From contig LLCB01000098.1 of the NCBI GenBank assembly GCA_001414345.1, forward strand, positions 120,934 through 184,933: DNA of 64,000 nt, in the 5' to 3' direction. The first letter of the stretch is position 1, and the number at the start of each line of letters is the position of its first letter. Both the position numbers and the translations under genes were made by a program. The notes below the pieces were generated by a model. The model had not been told where the DNA came from, ran no database searches, and saw nothing but the letters and a program-made list of their open reading frames with translations. Of the stretch, positions 55,261-64,000 are shown piece by piece. Source of the DNA: Hymenoscyphus infarciens. Lineage: Eukaryota > Ascomycota > Leotiomycetes > Helotiales > Helotiaceae.

Positions 55261-58200
55261 TAAGTAAGCTTTTATTTCCTTCCTCTTTTAGGTTATTTTA
55301 GAAGAAATAAGACTTACTTTACTTAGAAGATTACTATCTTTCTTATTTTTAAACTTCTACTAATAAACTTCTTTTAACCTTTTCTCTAATAGACTTCTAT
55401 TAATAGTAATACTAACTCTAAAGTTATTTATAATAGTTATAATAGTTTATAAGGAAAAAAGAGTAAGCTATAGCCTAAAGAGTAAGACTTTATAAAAGAC
55501 TCTTTTAACTACTTCTTTATAAGAATAATATAAAAGAGAATTTTTAGAATAAGTAAGATAAATACCTAACTATAGTAGAAATCCTAATACTAGTTTTAAA
55601 GTAGCTACCTTGAAATTCCTATACTTTATAGTATCTATCTAGAAAACGAACTCTTACTTAGATAGTAGCTAACTATATTACTATAACTAAAGTAGAACTA
55701 CTAGTAATAGAGTAAACCTATAAAGAATAGATATAAAAAGGTAACCTCTAAGCTAAGTATATAAAGTTATAGACTTAGTATTATATTAATAAAGAATTTA
55801 TATAATTCTAGATCTAAGTAATAGTATAAATTTAAGAATAGAGGAATATTTATAATTAGTATAATACTAAAAGTATAAAAAAGGCTAGCTACTTACTTTA
55901 GAGTCTATATAAGTAGTAGATAATAAAGACATCTTTCTCTCTAAAACACTTCTTTAAAGAGAAATACTAACTCCTCTTCTAGCCTCTTAGTACTCTAAAA
56001 ACGAGCCTAGAAGATTAAGACGCTTCTTAATAACCTTCTACTTAGAGTATACTTAAAGAGGATCTTATTAAAAACCTTTAACCTAGAAACTCTTAAAAAA
56101 GAGTTAAACTAAAGGATATAGTAATATAAAGTAGTATAAGAAGAGGTTATTTTACTATTTCTAATATTAAATATACTATATCTCTAGTTTATTAATAATA
56201 TTATTATTTTATAAGGTATTAATATATACTAGTACTTATAATAATATATAAAAGAAAAGGAATTACTTATATATAAGTAGATAAGATTAGTAAAGTAGAT
56301 ATATAATATATTATAAGTACTAATAAATAACTAAGCTTCTATACTAGAAGGTTATATAGTAAATTCTATCCTTTTTAAGTGTAATATTTTTAAGAGAATT
56401 ATTATTTATAAAAGAGTACTTACTTATAATAGAGAGTATACTAATATAGGTTAGAAGACAAAAATCTTAGGTATTACTCTACCTAGTACTTATATATAAT
56501 AACTAACGCTTTAGATACTCTAAATATATTAGACTTATTACTACTAAGCTTTAAAAAGTAAGAAGATAATAGAAGAGAACTTCGTTTATCTTAATAAATA
56601 AGAGAAGATATAAAAGAAGATATTTCTAAATCAGATAGAAGTAATAATAATAAAGCTATAGTTAAGTATATTAATACTCTTTATAAGGTAATTAAGCTTC
56701 TCAATCTTAAGAAGATTAAGACATTAGATACTAATATTATTTAATAGTATTAGGTTTATAACTAGTATATAAATTATAAAGTTTATACTCTTATATCTTA
56801 AAGTACTCTATAAAACTACCTATATGAAAAAGATACTAAAAAAAATAAAAAAAAACCTACTTATTAACTTATACTCTAATACTATAGAACCTATAAAGAA
56901 AGAATAGCTCCTTAAAGCTCTATTAGTCTTAAAAAGTAAACTAGAGAGAGGTTATAAGTAAGCTATTAAGTAAGCTACTAAGTAAGCTTTTAAGACTAGT
57001 AAGTCTTAGTATAGAATAAACAACTAGTAGCTTTAACTTAAATTTTAAGTAATACTAATACTAATAAGAGTAGAACCTAACGCTCTTAAAACACTCTAGA
57101 GAAGGTTACTAATATTAGAATATATAAGGCGCTTCTTAAAAATTATAGATAATTTAGAATAAAGAACCTAGTATAAGATTACTAACTATATTAGAGAAAA
57201 AGAAAGAAACTTATCTAATAAATATATATATACTTATTATAATTCTAAAAAGTAAAGTACTAAGTATAAAGTACTCTTCTTTTATATATTATAATTACTA
57301 AGTATATAGCTATCCTCTAATAACTTACTAGTGAAAATTAATTACTCTTAAATACCCCTCTTAACTTAGATCTTAACTTAAGATTATTAATTAATTCTAT
57401 CTTAGTCTTTCTAGTAGAGCTTTAACAAAGATCTATATATTAGTTCTAAGAACTAAGAGTAAACTTAAAATCTAAATAAAATAGATTAAAGCTATTAGAA
57501 TTACTAAGTAAGCTATTAGAATTGCTAAGTAAGCTATTAGAATTACTAAGTAAGTTATTAGAATTGCTAGGTAAGCTATTAAGTAAGCTATTAGGTAAGC
57601 TATTAAGTAAACTATTAAGTATAAGTATAGGGAAATTAAGGCCTAGATATATATCTCTATTTAAATATTCTTAATATCTTATAAATATATTTAATCCTTT
57701 AATTATAAAACAACTATATCTTTATAAATTCCCTTTATTAAATACCTACTAAACCTCTATTAAACCTCTACTAATTCCTCTTATATACTAGTCTATTTAT
57801 ATTTATCTTTTCTTAGGTTTAGATTCTCTTTCTTCTACCTTCCTCTTATACTAATCTTTATATAATAGTATATATAGTAATCCTATTCTTAGTACTAATC
57901 TATTAAAAATTCTAATAGATTCTAACTAGACCTTTATCTAGATAGTACTAGATATAAGAATAAAATACTTATAGAATAAACGCTTTTACTACTACTAATA
58001 GTGCTTAAGTTAACGTTCGTTACTAATATCTTCTATATATGTTTTTTTATTATTATTTATAGCTATGTTTATATTAAAAGAGTATCTAAATAGAGAAGAT
58101 AATATAGATTTAGATAATAAGGAGGATTTAGATTAGAGGGAACACTAGATACTAGGCTAGATAGCTTAAGAAGAATATATCTAGGGTAGAACTTATAAAC

Positions 58201-61200
58201 TAGTAACTACGAAATCGAAATTAGATAAGAAGAAGGTATAGTTAATATTAGTAGAAGAAGAATATATACTAGAAAAGGTAGATAACTTAGCGTTATAGCT
58301 AATAAGGAATAACTATAAGAAATATAGTATAAGAATCTAGATAATAAGATTATTACTATCTTTAGGTTAACTATCTATAAGATATAAGAAGGATAGCTCT
58401 TAGCTATAGCTTAGGGTTTTGACTTAATAGTTTTATATAATATACTATATACTTATAATAGCTTAGTAATATACTACTTTAGTTATTTTTAAATTATTAT
58501 TTAATCTTATTTACTAGTACTTTATAAGTTAGTCTAACTCTCTTAATCTACTTAAAATTAAAATTACTCTAGTTAATATAGCCTTAGCTAAATTAACTTA
58601 AGATTTTGATCTATAGCTAATATTAGTAAGTACTTAGACTCTACTCTTAACTCTAAATACTAAACTATTATCTAAGATTTAATAGTATATTTAGCTTTTT
58701 AAACTCTTATTTTATATTAGAATAGACGCTTAGTATATAACATGTTTATAATAAAGGTAGTATTTAATATAGAAGTAGTATTTATAATAAAAGGGGTATT
58801 TATAATAGAGGTAGTATTAGTAATAAGAGTAGTATTAATTAAAATAGTATTAAAAATAATAAGACTATAGTCTTATTATTTTTAGAACTATTCTAGATAA
58901 TACTACCTTTATTATAAATACTATCTCTATTATAAATTCCCTCTTAATATCTGTTTCTATTAGTTAAGACTAGTCTTAGGCTTTTAGCTAATTTGAATTT
59001 AGAATATATAAAGTTAGAATTTATATTAATACCCTCCTTCTTATATTCTAAAAATTATCTATTATTATTCTAATTGTTTTACTAACTCTTATAAATAAGC
59101 TTACTAGATAGATTAGACTAGAATAGGAACTTGTCTCTTATATAGTCTAGACTATATTATAGGTATTAAGAAGAGAGATAAACTAGAAAATAATATAACC
59201 TTTTAAAGTAAATTTTATACTTCTTAGAATATCTTAGATATTAAGAGATATATAAACATTTTATAAATAACTAGTCTTAGTACTTAGACTAAGGGGTAGG
59301 TAAATTCTCTATTACTTATAAGAGGAAATAAGAAGGATTTTATACTAACTATAATCCTAAATTCAAGTATTTAATAAACTCTCTAAAATAAACTATAGTT
59401 ATTAACGTAATAAAGTTCATAAGCTAGCTTCTAGTAGAGGACTATACTAACTAGATTAAACTTATAGTAATACTAGATATTCTTCTAGATAATAGTAGTT
59501 TTAGAAGTCTATTAAGGGATTTTACTTAGTAACTAGATAAAATAGAAGGAGGTATAGAATAGCTTCTAGGTATATTATATAGTATTTAGTTTATTAGATT
59601 AGCTTAAGTAACTCTAAATATAAGTAGGATCTTAATTAGAGTAATAATAGTAATTAAGATAGAGGGATATTTAGTATAGCTTAATATAGTTTAAATATAA
59701 TATAGGTTTATTTTAGTCTAGAAATTTAGGAATTTATAAATAAGCTACTAAAATCTATAAGAAAGCTATTAAAATTTAAGCATTTATAAGTAAACTACTA
59801 AAATCTATAAGTAAGCTACTAAGTAAGCTATTAAGCTAGCTATTATTCTTAACTAAGTACTTAAGAATCGTAGGAATTTAGGCTAATAACTTATAGTAAG
59901 ACTATTATATTAAAACACTTATCTAAGAATCTATTACTATTTTATAAACTTATATATTAGACTATAAAATTATATACTAGAGTATAACTTACTACTTTTC
60001 TATATATTTAAGATAAAGAGGGGTTTTAATTTATACTAATATCTTATATAGTCTATAGCTCTATAATTATAAATCCTTTAATATAAATCCTTTAGTTGTA
60101 AAATCCTTTAGTTATAAAATCCTTTAGTTATAAAATCCTTTAATAGAAATAATACCTAATTTACGTTTATATTCTATATATACTAACTTATAGCTCTATT
60201 ATAGAATCGAGATATAGTATATATAATAGATATATAAATATAAACGTAAATATAGCTAAGATATAGCTAAATATGCTAAAGAACTAGCTTTACTTTAAGA
60301 AAGATTACTAAAAGTTAATAGCTTTATATAGACTAAAATGAATTAAACGCTAAGATTCTGTCTTCTATTTATAATTTAATAATTAGTTATCTCTTATATA
60401 TAGTAGTATAACCTTCTTAGACTAAGAAGAAAAAAGGACTCTTAAAAGATTTAAAAGTTATATAATTTACTATAAGTTAGATAAGACATAGTACTATCTC
60501 TTTATTTTAATTTTATTACTTTATATTAAAATAAGGTTAATTATTTTATTTAAAAGAAGAGTTAGCTAATAAAAAAAGAGTATATTTTTATATAAGAGAG
60601 AAATAAGATTATATAAGAACTCTTTATAAAAAGGTAGCTAGATTTAATATAGAATAGAGATATAAGCTAACTAGTACTAGTAATAAAACCAGTACTACTA
60701 ATAATATAGAGTCTTCTAAGCTATTTAGCTCCTCTATTAATTAAAAGTATAGTATTTTTAAGTAAGAGTATAGTAAGATATTTAACTCTTTTATTAATTA
60801 AGAGTATACTACCTCTATATAAAAACACCTTAATAATATTAAGATATTTAGCCCTTCCTTAGATTAAGAGCCTACTAAGGCTAATACTACTAGAATATTT
60901 AGGTCTTTTATTAATTAAGAACGTGCTTTTTTTAAGTAAGAATACCTTAATACTACTACTAATATATTTAGCTCTTCTCTAGGCTAAGAATATAAGACTA
61001 TTATAGTTATTATTAACACTACTAATACTAGTACTATAAATACTAACCTTTCTTCTATTAGCTATAGATAGAATTAAAGACTTTATAAGATGTTTGTTTT
61101 ATAGTCTCTTACTTTTAAGAGATAATAGTCTAGATTTATTTCTAAATATTAATATACTAGCTATTATACTACCTTTTAATTATACTTATAGAAATAATAA

Positions 61201-61969
61201 TAATATAAAAAGGAATAGTTTTCTTAAAAATGTATATATTCTTTAGTAGTATACTATAGTTTATTTTAAAATAACACTTTTACTTTTAGTATATATATCT
61301 AAAAATTACTAAAGCTAGTGGTTAGAAATAATAATTATATAGAGCCTGTTTTATTTAGTAATTAGTATAAGTTAATAGCAGCGTTTTAAATATAAGTATA
61401 AATTATAAAATTAAGTTTCTTAACTAGCTGAAAAGTATAAAAGTGTTACTTTTCTATTAAACTTTAAGAGAATATTATAATTATTTATATATAAGAAGGT
61501 TAATATTATTAATATAAATAACTAGTAAGTATTCTAGCTATTTTAGCTTACTTAGTAGCTAACTAGGTAACTTACTTAGTATCTATTAGCTTACTAGGTG
61601 GTTTACTTTATAAATACTCTAGCTTACTTTAGAATTATTTTTAAAACGAATTTCTTTTACTACTTAGTTATTTTATATTATTATAAGAAAAAGAATAAAA
61701 GAGTAAAGAGTAGTAAGTTAATCTTAAGTATTATAGCTTTCTTACTAGCTAGTAGCTTATAAATTCCCCTTACCTAGTAGGTGTGTTTTTTAGCTTACTT
61801 ACTAGCTAGCTTATTAATTTTTTAGTCTTTTAGTTTAGTTTCTAGGGATTTTAGTTTTTAAGGATTCTAGTTTCTAAGGATTCTAGTTTCTAGAGATTTT
61901 AGTTTCTAAGGATTTTAGTTTCTAGGGATTTTAAAAGTATATACTCGCTTACTTACTTACTTACTTACT

Positions 61970-62222
61970 TACTAGCTTACTTATGGATTATATTAGCTTA
62001 CTTATTAATTTTACTAGCTTACTTATAAATTATAATAGCTAACTTATTAATTTTACTAGCTTACTTATAAATTATAATAGCTAACTTGTTAATTTTACTA
62101 GTTTACTTATAAATTATAATAGCTAACTTATTAATTTTACTAGCTTACTTATAAATTATAATAGCTAACTTGTTAATTTTACTAGCTTACTTATAAACTA
62201 TAATAGCGTATCTATTAATTTT
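61970..62222. repeat. 42-bp minisatellite
   Basis: TTACTAGCTTACTTATAAAT-type units start at 62011, 62053, 62095, 62137 and 62179, an exact 42-bp period; a shorter partial unit precedes. The minus-strand frame gives I-N-K-L-A-I-I-I-Y-K-stop-A-S-K with TAA for probable CAA, so this may be a 14-residue repeat related to the dispersed 12-bp unit. Confidence 0.85.
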
Positions 62223-63948
62223 AAAGTATAATAACTTATAATTCTTTAACTTACTATAAAAAGTATAAGCTATTACTTATTATAACCTATGTTAAGGTAA
62301 TTATTAATAAAACTAAGTAAGCTAAAGTATTAAGTATATTTCTTATTATAAAAAATTAACTACTTTTATACTATTTAGAGAACTAGATATTTAGTAGTTT
62401 TATATAGAGGCTATTAAAAATCTTCTATTATATTATCTTAAGTTTAAGATATATATTCTTTTCCTTATACTACTAAAGAATTAAATTATCTATTAAACTT
62501 TTAATATCTATATAGAGTTTTATACTCTTTAATACTATTATATTCTTTATTTCTAGTACTAAGGGTAACCTCTTTCTAAGCTGATTTCTCTTACCTATTA
62601 CTTTATTAAAACCCTCTAATAGCTTTTAATAAATAGTACTATATATTTTCTTAACTTAGACTCTTTCTCTTAAACTTATATAAGGAGTAGGCTTAATCTT
62701 AAGAATATTTAAGTCTATTTACTTATAAGGCGACGGGGATTCCTCTTTCTAGCTACGTTCCTCTTTATATATATAAACTCTCTTACCTATATCTACTAAT
62801 ATAAGCCTTATTATAGACTTATTAGCTTAGTTTAAGAAGGTAAAGTTGTCTAATTTAATATATATATTAAAGAGTATAATACTAAGCTCTATATTCTTAA
62901 AAACTTTGTATATTCTAGTCTCTTTATTAGTATATATAACTACTATATAGGTTTGTGTTCTAAGAGTAAACTAATTACTAAGGTAACTTATTATATTAAT
63001 ACTAATATTTTCTAGTTCCTTTACCTATACTTATATTAGTAAGAGATTTAATATTTTAATTTATAGTATAACTTATAATCCTTATATATATATTTAATAA
63101 TAGCTTTCTCTTTTCTAACCTCCTTCTTTTAATCTCTTAATACTATATCTTATAGAACTTAATATCTAGTTAATAGTTAAGAGAGAGTAGTAGTAGCTAT
63201 ACTTTAAATATATTAAGGAAGTACCTCTCTACTTTAGAGGAAAACTATAATATTTCTTCTTTAAATAATAAGTTATATTTTAATATCTAGAAAGTAGATT
63301 CTTATTCTCTAATAAGTTTAAAGCTGTCTTGTTTCTTTTATATTCTAAGACCCTTTAGGTAATAAGACGTCTTAAGTTTCTTTATTTTTTAGTAATACTA
63401 CTATATACTTTAATATTAAGGTAGCTTAATAGTAAAAGTAGGAACTTTAAAGGTACTATATATATATAAAAGAATATGTTATATATTAAGCCTATCTTAG
63501 TCTATAAGGTGTTAGAGTTGTTAGTAAAATATTTAAGATAACTTATATATATAGCTTTTAGTATTTAAACTTATATTACTATCTTAGAATTTATTATTAG
63601 TAATAAATAAAGAGGATTCTATACTAGGTGTTATTACTTAGTAGTTATAAGTATAGTATAAGAAGTAGGAAGAGAGAAGAGTAGTTTCCTATTTTAACTT
63701 ACTTATCCTTTTCTATAGCGTACTTCTAACTTATTAAGAATATCTATTAGTTTAGAGCTAAAATTTGGGTTATTAATACTATATATTAATTCCTCTACTA
63801 TTAATAAAAGGTTAATTAGGAATTACTAGAGAAGAGATATAGGTTAGCTTACCTAGTAGCTTACTAGCTAAACCTCTACTAAATAAATAAGTAAGAGGAT
63901 ATAAGAGGAGGTTAGAAGAGATATAGAGTTTATCTAGTAATTTACTTA

Positions 63949-63984
<36 letters not shown>

Positions 63985-64000
63985 ATATATACTTATATAT

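Larger units (their letters stand above)
45590..63880. repeat. Dispersed arrays of a 12-bp unit (AATAAGTAAGCT)
   Basis: Arrays or small clusters occur at about 45590-45680, 45718-45762, 47006-47130, 48597-48655, 52818-52910, 56950-56992, 57500-57620 and 59740-59845 on the plus strand and, as the complement AGCTTACTTA, at 61500-61620, 61790-62215 and 63840-63870. The first array is a clean run of five to six units. No comparable array occurs left of 45400. On the reading strand, units translate as N-K-stop-A with TAA for probable CAA, so a coding origin (NKQA-type repeats) is possible but unproven. Confidence 0.75.
45401..64000. other. RIPed AT-rich transposon arm
   Basis: About 18.6 kb, entirely low in CA and TG, continuing past the window end; the final bases (63955-64000) are a TA run. 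Apart from the KDZ relic, the tandem repeats and the dispersed 12-bp units listed separately, frames on both strands are too broken to name. Element boundaries could not be found, so it may be one large KDZ element or several nested ones. Confidence 0.7.

Overview
The window looks like part of a filamentous ascomycete chromosome (Pezizomycotina, perhaps Leotiomycetes). The evidence is short GT-AG introns, fungal-type 2EXR, F-box-like and GNAT proteins, and a strongly bipartite base composition. Long AT-rich stretches almost lack the dinucleotides CA and TG (for example, none in 28501-28560), which is the mark of repeat-induced point mutation (RIP) with CpA preference. They alternate with small GC-balanced islands that carry the few genes. 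No tRNA, rRNA or CRISPR array was seen.

Layout. 1-6290: RIP-mutated TIR DNA transposon (copy 1, cut by the window edge), carrying a nested MITE, a nested TIR element and a solo LTR. 6740-10060: an F-box/LRR gene relic split by a short LTR retrotransposon (7744-9437, 5-bp target duplication GATAG). A collinear F-box N-terminus at 11010-11204 may belong to the same dead gene. 11670-13286: an intact BBE-type flavoenzyme. 14322-15115: a 2EXR pseudogene. 15501-21404: nested elements (hAT-like element containing a MITE, which contains an LTR retrotransposon, plus a second TIR element). 21405-26595: non-RIPed DNA with two small hAT-type elements and an inverted duplicated gene fragment. 26596-34605: a MITE-like element followed by transposon copy 2, in inverse orientation to copy 1 and itself carrying a 516-bp MITE.

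34606-45400 is the main gene island. All four convincing genes are on the minus strand: an F-box-like/LRR protein, a 2EXR protein, a GNAT acetyltransferase with an A9G19 homopolymer inside its coding region, and a three-exon disordered protein whose splice phases close exactly. 45400-64000 is one long RIPed arm with a recognisable KDZ transposase relic, codon-multiple tandem repeats (66/63 bp and 42 bp), and many dispersed copies of a 12-bp unit.

The genes do not form an obvious pathway. The pattern is gene families (F-box-like, 2EXR) with intact and decayed members side by side at transposon-island borders. Comparing copies gave empty sites for several insertions, so insertion order and target duplications could be read directly.
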